DNA of 64,000 nucleotides from Legionella wadsworthii DSM 21896 = ATCC 33877. Its GTDB lineage: Bacteria > Pseudomonadota > Gammaproteobacteria > Legionellales > Legionellaceae. Both the position numbers and the translations under genes were made by a program. Shown piece by piece: positions 36,841 to 46,692 of the stretch. Position 1 is the first letter of the stretch; each line of letters starts with the position of its first letter. The stretch lies in assembly GCF_000701265.1 (NCBI RefSeq), contig NZ_JNIA01000028.1, forward strand, positions 25,333 to 89,332, read 5' to 3'. The notes beneath the pieces were generated by a model. That model worked only from the letters and a program-made list of their open reading frames with translations, made no database searches and had not been told where the DNA came from.

Positions 36841-37743
36841 CTATAGTATCGATAAAATTCCTTGATTTGCATTTAAAAAGACTTCTCTTCCTAAAGGTAG
36901 AACACATCTTCTAGGAAAATGTCCATAAGGAAAATTTTTAATGCAGGGGGCTTTAATTCGTAAGGACCACTCCTCAATGACATCATCCACAGTCCCATCG
37001 CGGTCGGGAAAATATTTTGCGGTACAGCGTGCAAATTGACCAAAGACAACACCATTCACTTCATTAAAAATTCCTGCAAGATCCAATTGTGATAAACGAC
37101 TATCTACCTGGTAAGGCTCTGCACCTACATCTTCTATTAATAAAATACAATTTCTTGTTTCAGGTAAGTATGAAGTTCCCATTAATGAAAGCAAAGATTC
37201 CAAATTTCCTCCCACCAGTCTGCCTCTGGCAATACCCAATTGGGCTGTTTGACCGTCGGTAATTTGAAATGTTTCTCCTTTTAAACACCCCCATAGCGTC
37301 CTTTCTATTAAAGAATCGATAGGATTTGCCTCCAAATCACCAAAAATAAATCCCGAACAAGAAATCAGTCCTGCTTTTTTAAGTAAAGCGAGTTGCAAGG
37401 CAGTAGTATCACTAAACCCAATGAGATATTTGGGACGAGCCTTTATCAAATCATAATCAAGAAGAGGAACGATGCGTTGTGATCCATACCCCCCACTAAT
37501 TGCCATGATCGCTTTGATTTCGTCATCCATAAAAAAATTCATCAGATCTTCTGCCCGAAATTCATCTTCTCCAGCTAAAAAACGATCGGCTGCATGGATG
37601 TATCGGCCCAATTTCACTTGAAATCCTTTTTGTTTTAAATAAGAGATACCGAGTTCCAATAGCTCGGGTCTCATAGGACTAGAAGGCGTGAGCAGACCCA
37701 AAGTATCGCCAGTCTTAATCGGTTCAGGAATAAAGTAATGCAT
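36841..37743 (-). CDS. S66 family LD-carboxypeptidase / MccF-like peptidase
   Basis: The 300-residue protein carries the S66 motifs IMAISGGYGSQRIVPLLDYD, LIGFSDTTALQLAL (nucleophile Ser), GGNLESLLSLMGT (catalytic Glu) and NFPYGHFPRRCVLPLG (catalytic His). Family members either trim peptidoglycan tetrapeptides (LdcA) or cleave the nucleotide-peptide toxin microcin C (MccF). No signal peptide is seen, consistent with both. Which of the two applies cannot be told from the sequence. It converges on the neighbouring acetyltransferase gene. Confidence 0.9.
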   Translation of the reverse strand: MHYFIPEPIKTGDTLGLLTPSSPMRPELLELGISYLKQKGFQVKLGRYIHAADRFLAGEDEFRAEDLMNFFMDDEIKAIMAISGGYGSQRIVPLLDYDLIKARPKYLIGFSDTTALQLALLKKAGLISCSGFIFGDLEANPIDSLIERTLWGCLKGETFQITDGQTAQLGIARGRLVGGNLESLLSLMGTSYLPETRNCILLIEDVGAEPYQVDSRLSQLDLAGIFNEVNGVVFGQFARCTAKYFPDRDGTVDDVIEEWSLRIKAPCIKNFPYGHFPRRCVLPLGREVFLNANQGILSIL

Positions 37744-37948
37744 TCTTTATTCTCCCACGGGTTTTAAAACATGATGTGATTTATCAAACTCTTAAAAATC
37801 CTCTACTTTCATTATAAGTACATAATGATATATTATCGGTCTTTTTGCGGCTGATTTTCACAAACTTGACAAAGTATGAAGATAGACCAGAATTTAAGAA
37901 CCATAAAAGGAATTTGAATATGGGTCACGGAAGTTAATGGAGAAACTG

Positions 37949-38554
37949 ATGGCTACTTCAAAAAAATCAAAGGAAGAAAAAGCACTGATGAGTGAAATCG
38001 ACGCAATTTATCTGCGCCGAGCCGTACGCAACTTTACATCGAAAAAACTTGATCGCGCCACAATTACTTCCTTACTAGAAGCAGCAGTCCAAGCGCCTAC
38101 TGCAATGCATGAAGAACCTTGGTCATTTGTTGTCATCCAAGATCAGGATATTTTAAATCGTTTGTCGGACAGTGTGAAAGCACTTATTTATACTGAAGCC
38201 CACCATTATTCCAAATCACAAATGCGTCATCTACAGGAACTCATAAAAGATCCTGATTTTCATGCATTTTATAATGCCAATACGCTTATTGTAATTTACA
38301 GCAAATATCATGGTCCTTTTGTAGCAGCAGATTGCTGGTTGGCTGCAGAAAATTTAATGCTTACAGCTTGTGCTCAAGGATATGGTACGTGTGTTATTGG
38401 TCTTGCTGTTTCTGCATTGAATACCCCAGAATGGAAAACCAGATTAGGTCTCTCTTCGGATTATTCTGCCATTGCACCGATGATAATAGGTGTACCTGCC
38501 GGGATTACACCTGTCGTACCCCGTAACCCACCAGAAATTCTTGCATGGAAATAA
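37949..38554 (+). CDS. Nitroreductase family flavoprotein
   Basis: The protein has the nitroreductase fold signature RRAVRNFTSKKL near the N-terminus (FMN binding), EAAVQAPTAMHEEPWSFVVI, and AAENLMLTACAQGYGTCVIGLA, with VPAGITPVVPRNPPEIL at the end. These FMN enzymes reduce nitro groups, quinones or flavins with NAD(P)H. I start it at the ATG at 37949, since GGAG lies six bases before; the ATG at 37937 is an alternative. Confidence 0.9.
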   Translation: MATSKKSKEEKALMSEIDAIYLRRAVRNFTSKKLDRATITSLLEAAVQAPTAMHEEPWSFVVIQDQDILNRLSDSVKALIYTEAHHYSKSQMRHLQELIKDPDFHAFYNANTLIVIYSKYHGPFVAADCWLAAENLMLTACAQGYGTCVIGLAVSALNTPEWKTRLGLSSDYSAIAPMIIGVPAGITPVVPRNPPEILAWK

Positions 38555-38988
38555 GGAAATAAGATAGGTCATTGGTAATGTATCCCTCTCTTTAAGGTCT
38601 TCTTTACTGGAAATCAAATCTTCTTGCTTTGACGTGTTTAAAAATCACTTGTATGACCACTATCATTTATTGCTTGTGCTGTTGCCGTGTTTTTCTCAAA
38701 AGAGAATCCCACATAGCGTATACTCCACATGGTTTAATGCGGGTTTACTGGGGAAAACATCAATTTTTTTATGTTGTTCTTATGAAATAAATCAGACATA
38801 ATTTTAAATTAATCAAAGGTTAACCGTTTGGTATGCCCAATAATATAAAAAAAAATGTTTCATTTATATGCAATCATGAAGATTAAAAAGTTTTTTTAAA
38901 GTTACGGCGATGGCAATTATTTATAAGAATTTTTTAGTCTTTGACAAAACATTGAAAAAAAGCAACTGAATAGAAAGGACGATTTTTT
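38555..38988. other. 434-base interval without a recognised gene
   Basis: No reading frame, RNA gene or repeat could be supported. AAAGGA lies before the downstream gene as a ribosome binding site. A TTGACA at 38941-38946 has no good -10 at the usual distance. Confidence 0.5.
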
Positions 38989-39942
38989 ATGCAATGGAAA
39001 GGAATACTGCATTCGTGTTTCACTGTGGCAATTTTAGCATTTGCTTCTTCTGCATGGTCTTATGATGAGCCGGTGGTCAACCTTGGTTACACCAGTTTCT
39101 ATGATGGAAGTCCACCTTCAGGTCCAGGTGCTTATTTTCAAGATTACTTTCAATATTATACAGCCAATCGTTTCAATGACCAAAACGGCCATAAGCTTCC
39201 ACTCCCCCGTACCGATTTGGATGTTGTGGCAAATGTAACCCAGTTTATTTATGTGACTAAAAAAAGAGTTTTGGGTGCGAGTTTGGGGGTTTCTGCACTT
39301 TTACCCTGGGTGGTGAATGCCAAAGTAAATGATGGGCTAAATAATACTGTATTAAAGGCTCAAAATGGTCCTGGTGATTTGTGGGTGGGACCTGCGCTCC
39401 AATTTGATCCCATCATGCGAAAAGATGGCAAGAGCCCTCTGTTTGTTTCACGCCTGGAATTGGATATCATAGCGCCGATTGGCCGATACAATAGCCTTTA
39501 CGCAATAAACCCCAGCAGCCATTTTTGGTCACTAAACCCATATTGGGCCTTTACTTTTTGGATGACTCCTAAATTTTCTACTTCAGGCAGGCTGCATTAC
39601 CTGTGGAATGGTGTGAACCATAGCCCCAATGTTGCTTTTGGGCCCAATGTTCATACCACACAGGCAGGACAAGCAGTTTTTGCAGACATCGCTGTGGGTT
39701 ATGCATTGATGGAGAAGTTTACTGTGGGAGTGAATGGTTATTTCTTCAATCAAATTACGGACACCTTGGCAAACGGCGTCAGTGTACCAGGAAGAAAAGA
39801 AAGTGTTTGGGCCATTGGACCCGGAATGGTTTATAGCCTCACCAAAAATCACTTTATCTTTTTTAACTTGTATTCGGAGCAGAATGCAAAAAATCGTGCT
39901 CAAGGCACTAATGGTCTTTTACGAGCTGCGGTACATTTTTAA
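38989..39942 (+). CDS. Exported MetA-pathway phenol-degradation-type outer-membrane protein
   Basis: A signal peptide (ending AFASSAWS) precedes a protein rich in aromatic residues and beta-strand alternation, ending in F as outer-membrane barrels often do (LRAAVHF). Motifs such as GDLWVGPALQFDP, FVSRLELDIIAPIGRY and FFNLYSEQNAKNRAQGTN match the Phenol_MetA_deg/transporter family. The family is of unsettled function, with members proposed to import hydrophobic substrates. There are no degradation genes beside it, so no specific substrate can be inferred. Confidence 0.85.
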   Translation: MQWKGILHSCFTVAILAFASSAWSYDEPVVNLGYTSFYDGSPPSGPGAYFQDYFQYYTANRFNDQNGHKLPLPRTDLDVVANVTQFIYVTKKRVLGASLGVSALLPWVVNAKVNDGLNNTVLKAQNGPGDLWVGPALQFDPIMRKDGKSPLFVSRLELDIIAPIGRYNSLYAINPSSHFWSLNPYWAFTFWMTPKFSTSGRLHYLWNGVNHSPNVAFGPNVHTTQAGQAVFADIAVGYALMEKFTVGVNGYFFNQITDTLANGVSVPGRKESVWAIGPGMVYSLTKNHFIFFNLYSEQNAKNRAQGTNGLLRAAVHF

Positions 39943-40150
39943 AGTTGAATGATGAGGTTCATTCCTATATCTTTGGGGAAAAACACTGGACATATGAAGA
40001 AGCTCTCTAAAACAGTGCTTACACTATGGTTTCGCCCATGAAAATTGCTGATTTCGCTGAGTCCACAGTTTCGATGAATTGGTTTATGTTGATTTTGCAA
40101 ATTACCTTTATATAATCCATCGTACTCATTTGTTTCCCCAAAAAGGATTG

Positions 40151-41323
40151 ATGTTGAACGTAGCCATTATTGGAGGTTCCGTCGCGGGTTGTGCGTTGGC
40201 CTTGTTATTAAAGGATAAATATTCGATCAGTGTCTTTGAACGAGCATACGATTTAAAATCGCGCGGCGCCGGAATTACACTCTCAATAGAATTACTGAAT
40301 GATTTAATAAATAAAAATCTTATTGATGCAGATATCTTATCCCATAAATTTACCGTCCGTCATTTTTTTTGTCAGGATAGTGAGAATCCTGTTTATGGAA
40401 AGTTATTATGGAAACAAAGTATTTCTATGGCCAGCCTCCATTGGGATACTTTATTTACTAATTTCAGAAAAAGAATACCCGACTCAATATACCACTCAGG
40501 AATCAAAGTAAGCAATGTGCAGCTTTTCGATCAAAAGCCTGGTCAAATTACTTTATCTTCGGGTGAGACCCATTCATTTGATTTAATTGTGTTTGCAGAT
40601 GGCGTTCAATCCTTGGGTAGACAACTGATATCCCATACCCAACCTCAGTATTCAGGATATGTCGCTTGGCGGGGAACCCTGGATTTTTCTTTAATAAAAA
40701 ATAACAATTTTTTTAATGAGCAAGTTTATTATTACTGCTATGAAAAAGGACATTTATTAACCTACCCTGTTTATCACCATCGAACAAATAAATTGAATTG
40801 GGTATTTTATGAAAAAATAACACTTCAAGATCTTGAATGTTTGGGATCAACCACTTTAAATGATTTTTCTAAAACAGCAAAAGAACATTTACATCAATTA
40901 GCTATCAGCCATTTGCCTGTGGCTGCAGCCCAAATAATTTTAGATACACCCTCTCCTTTTCTCCAAAAAATCGATGACGTTTGTACCTCTCGTTTTGTAG
41001 CGCAAGGAGCTCTTTTATTGGGTGATGCCAGTTATATTTTGCGTCCCCATGTAGGTAATGGTGCTTCCTTAGCCATTCAGGATGCGTTACATTTAAGCAA
41101 GCTTCTCACAGAATATAATGATTTTCAAAAAGCCATTGAGCTATGGGAGAAAGAGTCGCTCCCCAAACGAATTTCCATGTATGAACTATCGAAGCGCATG
41201 GCTGATGCATTGGTATTAAGTCCTGTTGATTGGCACCAAATGAATGAATCTCATATGGCAAAATGGTGGGAACAAATTATACTTGGGGAGACATGGTATA
41301 CTACAAATCCCAAAGAAAAATAA
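40151..41323 (+). CDS. FAD-dependent monooxygenase (PHBH fold)
   Basis: The Rossmann motif VAIIGGSVAGCALALLL opens the protein, the middle has the DG-like segment LIVFADGVQS, and ALLLGDASYILRPHVGNGASLAIQDA is the GD motif of aromatic hydroxylases. I start it at the ATG at 40151 (390 residues), because AAGGATTG precedes it and the Rossmann motif begins within five residues; a longer frame starts at 40079. The substrate is unknown. Neighbours give no pathway hint. Confidence 0.9.
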   Translation: MLNVAIIGGSVAGCALALLLKDKYSISVFERAYDLKSRGAGITLSIELLNDLINKNLIDADILSHKFTVRHFFCQDSENPVYGKLLWKQSISMASLHWDTLFTNFRKRIPDSIYHSGIKVSNVQLFDQKPGQITLSSGETHSFDLIVFADGVQSLGRQLISHTQPQYSGYVAWRGTLDFSLIKNNNFFNEQVYYYCYEKGHLLTYPVYHHRTNKLNWVFYEKITLQDLECLGSTTLNDFSKTAKEHLHQLAISHLPVAAAQIILDTPSPFLQKIDDVCTSRFVAQGALLLGDASYILRPHVGNGASLAIQDALHLSKLLTEYNDFQKAIELWEKESLPKRISMYELSKRMADALVLSPVDWHQMNESHMAKWWEQIILGETWYTTNPKEK

Positions 41324-41327
41324 AAAT

Positions 41328-42305
41328 TTAAACCACTTCAGAGTTACTCGAACGCCACTGGCTCCAGGTTCCTTTATATCCTTTCAAAAATTGCTGGGCG
41401 AAGAGATAAAAATGTGTCAGAAAAAGAAGTCTTTGTTCGTAATAAGGGGTAAGCGAGGGATCAGAACGATTGACTTCAAATAAATTATAGTAGGGAAATA
41501 TCGATGCATGTCGTGCAATAATTTCTTCAAATCTTACTTTATCAGCATTTTTTAACATGTCATACATGACAAAAAAACTAGTTGTTCGTCCTTTTCCTCC
41601 CCTACAATGGATATGAAACCATGTATCTTTAGGGACATGTTTCATAAATTCTATAAACAAATCCACTTCCGAATCTGTAGGCGCCATATGATCGGTAATG
41701 AATAACCGGTGATATTTGAAACCCAAGCGAGAAACCATCTCTTCTTCATTTTTAATTACCTCTACCGGAATCGTTTTACCATGGGAATATTCCTTGGCAG
41801 CAAATTGTTGTGAAGACAAGATTCCACTTACCTTTTTCTGTATTCTTAATGATTGCAGCCAATTTTCTTGATCAGTGAGGCTCTGGTTATTGTTTTTTCC
41901 ACGATTTATCCAGTCATAATCACTTACCAAAGTGATGGCCCTGCCGTTTAAATATCCATGGCTTTCCTGACGTAAATCCAATACCCACACCGGTTGATTT
42001 TTTGATTTTTTATGTCGGTTAATGAACTGTGCAATATCCTTCCAAGCTTTTTCACTTGGCTGTTCGCTGCCCGAGATGGATAAATTTGTGATTCCCTTAT
42101 TGTTCCCTGAATAGGCATCAAGAATCATGGATGCATCCCGTAATGCTTTCAGAGGGGAGTTGGAATACTCTGAATCGGTAACAATACAAGGATTGAGAAG
42201 GCTTGCATCACATATACGGTTCTCTATATGGATCTTAGCGAAAGCTCCGGTTTGGAGCAAAAAGAGAAGTACAGAAACCATCATTTTTAGCTTTAAATTA
42301 ATCAT
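41328..42305 (-). CDS. Exported PTP-like phytase (cysteine-phosphatase inositol phosphatase)
   Basis: A signal peptide (ending TGAFA, about residue 23) is followed by a protein-tyrosine-phosphatase-like domain. The P-loop [19 protein letters not shown] (near residue 230) and [15 protein letters not shown] earlier match PTP-like myo-inositol phosphatases. The catalytic residues would be Cys and Arg in HCxxGxxR. The general acid is probably the Asp in [10 protein letters not shown]. Exported members in host-associated bacteria dephosphorylate inositol phosphates or phosphoinositides. A periplasmic phosphate-scavenging role is the alternative to a host-directed one. Confidence 0.88.
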   Translation of the reverse strand: MINLKLKMMVSVLLFLLQTGAFAKIHIENRICDASLLNPCIVTDSEYSNSPLKALRDASMILDAYSGNNKGITNLSISGSEQPSEKAWKDIAQFINRHKKSKNQPVWVLDLRQESHGYLNGRAITLVSDYDWINRGKNNNQSLTDQENWLQSLRIQKKVSGILSSQQFAAKEYSHGKTIPVEVIKNEEEMVSRLGFKYHRLFITDHMAPTDSEVDLFIEFMKHVPKDTWFHIHCRGGKGRTTSFFVMYDMLKNADKVRFEEIIARHASIFPYYNLFEVNRSDPSLTPYYEQRLLFLTHFYLFAQQFLKGYKGTWSQWRSSNSEVV

Positions 42306-42431
42306 CCATAATCTCTTCGCGAAAAAAATAAACTACCTTACTTCTATTTATTAAAAAACAAATTCAATTATTGACTGATTCAATCCTGCTGATGCCTTCC
42401 TAAGCGCCAACAGGATTTTCATAATCATGCA

Positions 42432-42935
42432 TTATTGCTTCTGAATTTTCATCCACTTTTGATACAAACGCTGCCAAGCTTCAATATTTCTTGGCTTAAC
42501 CCAATCGTATCCTATGAGTTTCCAATCTAAATCATCAGCTTTAAATCCTAAATTGAGAATGTAATCTGCATCACAAATAAAATATTGATTCTTAAAAGGC
42601 AATAAGTATCCACCTTCAATGCTTTGATGTCTTTTCGCTTCCGCATAATAGGCAAACCAATGATTTAGAAAGCCGCCTCGAATAAAGGGTAATTGACATT
42701 TCAAATCACTCCAGCTATTAAAGCCTTTAGCTTTTGCAATCACTGTAAGGGCATGTTTACGTTTTACAGCAGCCTGAATTTCTTCGATAGAATAATTTTG
42801 GTATTCAGGTAAATTTTGAAAACGCTTTGCAGCATTTTGGGCGATGAACTGGTTTGCAGAACGTAATGATTTTAATAGAATTGAAGCCTGAATTTTATAC
42901 TCTTCAACATTGTAAATTTTTGGTGGTTTATTCAT
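42432..42935 (-). CDS. Hypothetical protein, conserved-looking
   Basis: I start it at 42935 (MNKPPKIYNVEEYK, 167 residues), because AGGGGATATTCT precedes that ATG. The N-terminal half (ILLKSLRSANQFIAQNAAKRF, then HALTVIAKAKGFNSWSDLKCQL) looks like a small helical domain found at the N-terminus of some glyoxalase-like proteins. The C-terminal half is Trp/Tyr-rich. Function unknown. It has no clear operon partner. Confidence 0.7.
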   Translation of the reverse strand: MNKPPKIYNVEEYKIQASILLKSLRSANQFIAQNAAKRFQNLPEYQNYSIEEIQAAVKRKHALTVIAKAKGFNSWSDLKCQLPFIRGGFLNHWFAYYAEAKRHQSIEGGYLLPFKNQYFICDADYILNLGFKADDLDWKLIGYDWVKPRNIEAWQRLYQKWMKIQKQ

Positions 42936-43158
42936 AGAATATCCCCTTTGCTTTCGCCAGAACCCACATTCCAGCAACAAAAAGGTTGATGAATAAATAA
43001 ATTAAATGATTAAGGGTGAGATCCTCTTTTGTGGGTACAGGCTCCCCTAAAGCCTAAACTCATGTTAGTTGAAAAATTGAATTTTGTAAACATTTTACTC
43101 TTCTTGAATTTAAATTCTTTATCCAGGACTCTTTAGTATTTTGTCACTGTACCAGTAA

Positions 43159-43986
43159 TTAGAATGTCCTTTCGAGTTGTTTGCTTTGAGAATGACTACA
43201 ATAATTTTGAATAAAATCCATGACTTTCTGCGCAAATTCCGGATTCCATAAATCCAAATGTCCTTTGTATTTTAATTCCACCCATTGTTTCGGTTGATTG
43301 GCCTGGTTGAATAAATTTAGCCCTTGATCATATGGGACAATTCTATCTAAATGACCATGCAGCATTAAAACAGGGACATGAATTTGTTGTATACGGGATA
43401 AAGAATCATATTTATCAATAACAGGCAAGATAATCCAGGGATAATGAAAACGGGCCAAATCAGTAAAAGAGGTAAAGGGCGACTGTAAGACTAAAGCGCA
43501 CGCAGAAAATTCGGTTGCCATTTTTGTTGCTACCCCCGTACCCAATGATTCACCATAGAACACGATATGATCTTCAGGAACCCCTTGTTCTTTTAAAAAA
43601 TGAACTGCCGCACGTGCATCTTGGTATAATCCTGCTTCAGTTGGTTTTCCTGGATTTCCTCCATATCCACGATATTCAAGCAATAAAACACCGTACCCTT
43701 CTGAAAGAAACTGGCGGGCCAGATACATACGATAACCGATGTGCCCAGCATTTCCATGCATATAGAGTATGGTTGGTTTCTTATTTTCGGTGGGTTTATA
43801 CCAGGAAGTTAATGTCACTCCTTTTGCAGAAGGTAATTGGATGACTTGCATGTCTTCTGCCCCAAAATCTTTCGGATTAGGGGTTTCGGATGCTGGAAAA
43901 TAAATGAAGTGGCGTTGCGAATAATATGCCACTATAAAAAATAGACTAATGATGAAGAGTAACAGCAATAATTGTTTGAGTATCAT
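43159..43986 (-). CDS. Alpha/beta hydrolase (ABHD13/BEM46-like)
   Basis: An N-terminal hydrophobic segment (MILKQLLLLLFIISLFFI...) anchors or exports the protein. The hydrolase shows YMHGNAGHIGYRM (oxyanion), FYGESLGTGVATKMA (nucleophile Ser in GxSxG), LDRIVPYDQ (acidic residue) and a His in YKGHLDLW, the pattern of BEM46/ABHD13-type serine hydrolases. GGAG lies before the ATG. The substrate is unknown; phospholipids or esters are likely. Confidence 0.9.
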   Translation of the reverse strand: MILKQLLLLLFIISLFFIVAYYSQRHFIYFPASETPNPKDFGAEDMQVIQLPSAKGVTLTSWYKPTENKKPTILYMHGNAGHIGYRMYLARQFLSEGYGVLLLEYRGYGGNPGKPTEAGLYQDARAAVHFLKEQGVPEDHIVFYGESLGTGVATKMATEFSACALVLQSPFTSFTDLARFHYPWIILPVIDKYDSLSRIQQIHVPVLMLHGHLDRIVPYDQGLNLFNQANQPKQWVELKYKGHLDLWNPEFAQKVMDFIQNYCSHSQSKQLERTF

Positions 43987-44013
43987 CTTTGCTCCACTTC
44001 ATTCAATCTAAAT

Positions 44014-45108
44014 TTATTGTAAAAAAGGATAATCTGTATAACCTTTTGCACCACCACCATATAATGTTGTCCTTTCCATTTCATTCAAAGGGGCATTTTT
44101 TTTAAATCGGGTCACCAAATCAGGATTAGAAATAAAGTATCTTCCAAAAGCAACCAAGTCGGCATCCCCATTGCTAATTGCTTCAGTGGCCATATCCAAG
44201 GTATATCCATTGTTTACCATCCAGGGACCATCAAACTCTTGACGTAATCTTTTAAAATCAAATCCATAAAAATCTCTCGGCCCCTGAGTTTCACCTTCAA
44301 TCACATGAACATAAGCCAAATTCGCCCGACTTAACTCTCGAACAAGAGGAAAAAAAACCGCTTCAGGAGACGTATCAGAGATTCCATTAGCGTGACTTAC
44401 TGGGGCAATTCGAATTCCTGTGCGCTCAGCACCAACTTCTGAGGCAACCGCATGGGTGACTTCAAGAGCAAAGCGCAAACGATTTGTAATAGAACCGCCA
44501 TATTGATCCGTTCGATGATTGGTTCCATCACACAAAAATTGATGAATCAGATAGCCATTGGCTGCATGGATTTCTACGCCATCAAATCCAGCCAACAAGG
44601 CATTTTTTGCTGCAATTCGATAATCTTCAATTATTCCAGGAATTTCACTCAGTTTTAATGCACGAGGTGCGCCGACTTCAACAAAAGTACCATTTTCGAC
44701 AAAAGTACGTTGACCTGCTGCTGCAATCGCAGAAGGAGCAACAGGTGCAATTCCGCCTGGCTGCAAAGAAGGATGTGAAATTCTTCCCACATGCCAAAGT
44801 TGTAAATAAATCCCACCGCCACGAGCATGCACTGCATCAGTGACTAATTTCCATCCCTCAATCTGGTCTTTAGAGTAAATCCCCGGGGTCCAGGCATAGC
44901 CTTTTCCTGTAGGTGAAATTTGCGTGGCTTCAGCAATGATTAACCCAGCATCAGCACGTTGGGTATAATATTCTGCATTCAGTTCCGAAGGAGTATCAAT
45001 GCCGTGGATCGAACGATTTCGTGTTAGGGGAGCCATTACAATACGGTTTTTTAATGTGAATCCTCTCAAATTAAATGGAGTAAACAGAATTTCATGATTC
45101 GTAGTCAT
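44014..45108 (-). CDS. Old yellow enzyme family alkene reductase
   Basis: The FMN-dependent TIM-barrel is clear: LFTPFNLRGFTLKNRIVMAPLTRNRS, ATQISPTGKGYAWTPGIY, LQLWHVGRISHP, FDGVEIHAANGYLIHQFL, then DLVAFGRYFISNPDLV. HAANGYLIHQFL carries the His/Asn-type active site. It reduces activated alkenes or nitro compounds with NADPH, as NemA does. I start it at 45108, because GAGGCAAAA precedes that ATG. The symbol nemA would fit, but several paralogues usually exist. Confidence 0.93.
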   Translation of the reverse strand: MTTNHEILFTPFNLRGFTLKNRIVMAPLTRNRSIHGIDTPSELNAEYYTQRADAGLIIAEATQISPTGKGYAWTPGIYSKDQIEGWKLVTDAVHARGGGIYLQLWHVGRISHPSLQPGGIAPVAPSAIAAAGQRTFVENGTFVEVGAPRALKLSEIPGIIEDYRIAAKNALLAGFDGVEIHAANGYLIHQFLCDGTNHRTDQYGGSITNRLRFALEVTHAVASEVGAERTGIRIAPVSHANGISDTSPEAVFFPLVRELSRANLAYVHVIEGETQGPRDFYGFDFKRLRQEFDGPWMVNNGYTLDMATEAISNGDADLVAFGRYFISNPDLVTRFKKNAPLNEMERTTLYGGGAKGYTDYPFLQ

Positions 45109-45237
45109 TTTTGCCTCATGCATTATGATGAAAGAAATAACATTGCTTCTGAATTAACTATTCTATCCTTGTTTCATTCTAGATTATAGGTAAGATATTC
45201 ACTATGGAGATGAACCATTATTTTATAAGGAAATATC

Positions 45238-45690
45238 ATGTATAAGAAAATTTTAATTGCAATGGATGACAGCGATACGTCCATGCAGGCTTTCAATGAA
45301 GCAATGAAGCTCAGCAAAGTGCACCATGCAACATTACAAATCGTCCATATCGCCAACGAATTTAATGTCCCCTATGTAGGTTCGGGTGTTGATTATGAGA
45401 AATTAGAAGCTTCATTTAAAGCATATGGTCAAACATTTTTGGATAAGATGCTTGCCATTGCGCGGAAACACCACAAAGATTGTGAGGCACACCTGATTGA
45501 AATGGATTCCTCGAAACAAAATGTTTCTGATAAAATTATTGAAGCAGCTAAAAAATGGGCCGCTGATTTGATTGTCATTGGCACGCATGGACGTAGGGGT
45601 TATCAGCATCTACTGCTCGGAAGCGTTGCCGAAGGAGTTATCCGAAATGCACCAATGCCTGTGCTGCTTGTCAGAGGCAAACCCGACTGA
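45238..45690 (+). CDS. Universal stress protein (UspA family)
   Basis: A 150-residue Usp domain begins KILIAMDDSDTSMQAFNEA and ends GTHGRRGYQHLLLGSVAEG VIRNAPMPVLLVR, in which G-2x-G-9x-G(S/T) is the ATP-binding motif. This makes it the ATP-binding subgroup. AAGGAAATATC precedes the start. Such proteins respond to growth arrest or stress. It is monocistronic here. Confidence 0.95.
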   Translation: MYKKILIAMDDSDTSMQAFNEAMKLSKVHHATLQIVHIANEFNVPYVGSGVDYEKLEASFKAYGQTFLDKMLAIARKHHKDCEAHLIEMDSSKQNVSDKIIEAAKKWAADLIVIGTHGRRGYQHLLLGSVAEGVIRNAPMPVLLVRGKPD

Positions 45691-45845
45691 ACTTAAGAGC
45701 AGTGGGTTCCCAGGGAATGTTATGTGAAACTTTCTCCTAATAACCAGATATCAATGTATTTTTTGCATTTCTTGAAACTTTTTCTTCACGAGTAGGCCGG
45801 GTTATTTGATAAAATGAGAACCCAAATTACAATTTGGTATAGCCT

Positions 45846-46604
45846 ATGCAGAGTTTGATTGATCGTTTCCACGAAATGGAACAATATTTTTTTTCGCATG
45901 TCAGCATAAATAGTCTTGATTACCAAACGATTGCTGCATTTGAAACGGGGGTACTTGCCGCAGGCCTGAATCCAGCATTTTTGCTGCGAATGGATGATGG
46001 GTTTGTACACGATCTGGAAATGTGTCAATCCTATTTTGCCCAAAAAAAATTACCCTGGGCTTTTATAGTCCCGGAACATCTATCCTTAGTTCCCAAAATT
46101 GAAAACCAGATAATCAAGCAGTTTCAATTAGTAGACACTGGCGTGGGAATGTCACTTGATCTTTTATCCCACTCTTTTCATTTTTTAAATAACTCTCTTC
46201 AAGTTAAATTAATGAATGATGATTTGCACGCATGGAGTATTCCTTTAACCCATGGGTTTCAATCCACGCCTGAAATAATCCAGGTTTATACCTCAAGGCA
46301 CATAGAAGCTTTGAAAAAAACAAGACATCTGTATCATTATTCTGGTTTTTTTGCAGATGAGCCTGTTGTGTCTGTTACATTGACAGTTAAAGACGGTATT
46401 GCCCGCATTGATGATTTAGCGACCATCCCTAAATTTCAGAAAAAAGGTTTTGCAAGTGCGCTGATGCATTATATTTTACAAAAAGCCTCAGAATTTAATG
46501 TTCAGTTTTGCTTTTTGGAAGCTTCGATTGCCGGACTTAACCTGTACAAAAATCTGGGTTTTCAATCTCTGTTCAAAAACTTCTATTATGAAAAAATTTG
46601 TTAG
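45846..46604 (+). CDS. GNAT family acetyltransferase
   Basis: The 252-residue protein has an N-terminal ~130-residue part of unknown fold and a C-terminal GNAT domain: VSVTLTVKDGIARIDDLATIPKFQKKGFASALMHYILQK is motif A (QxxGxA), followed by FCFLEASIAGLNLYKNLGF. The acceptor is unknown. A weak ribosome binding site precedes the ATG. It is convergent with the 973-residue gene downstream. Confidence 0.88.
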   Translation: MQSLIDRFHEMEQYFFSHVSINSLDYQTIAAFETGVLAAGLNPAFLLRMDDGFVHDLEMCQSYFAQKKLPWAFIVPEHLSLVPKIENQIIKQFQLVDTGVGMSLDLLSHSFHFLNNSLQVKLMNDDLHAWSIPLTHGFQSTPEIIQVYTSRHIEALKKTRHLYHYSGFFADEPVVSVTLTVKDGIARIDDLATIPKFQKKGFASALMHYILQKASEFNVQFCFLEASIAGLNLYKNLGFQSLFKNFYYEKIC

Positions 46605-46692
46605 AAATAGACGCCTCTTAAAAAGAACGCAAAATCACTTGTTCTTGATGGATAAAGCTCTTGTTGTTTTATGTAATAATAGGAGATCTCAT

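Noticed and set aside
39583..39903. 106-codon frame opposite the outer-membrane protein gene
   Set aside because: It is fully contained in the real gene, and its composition follows that gene's codon pattern.
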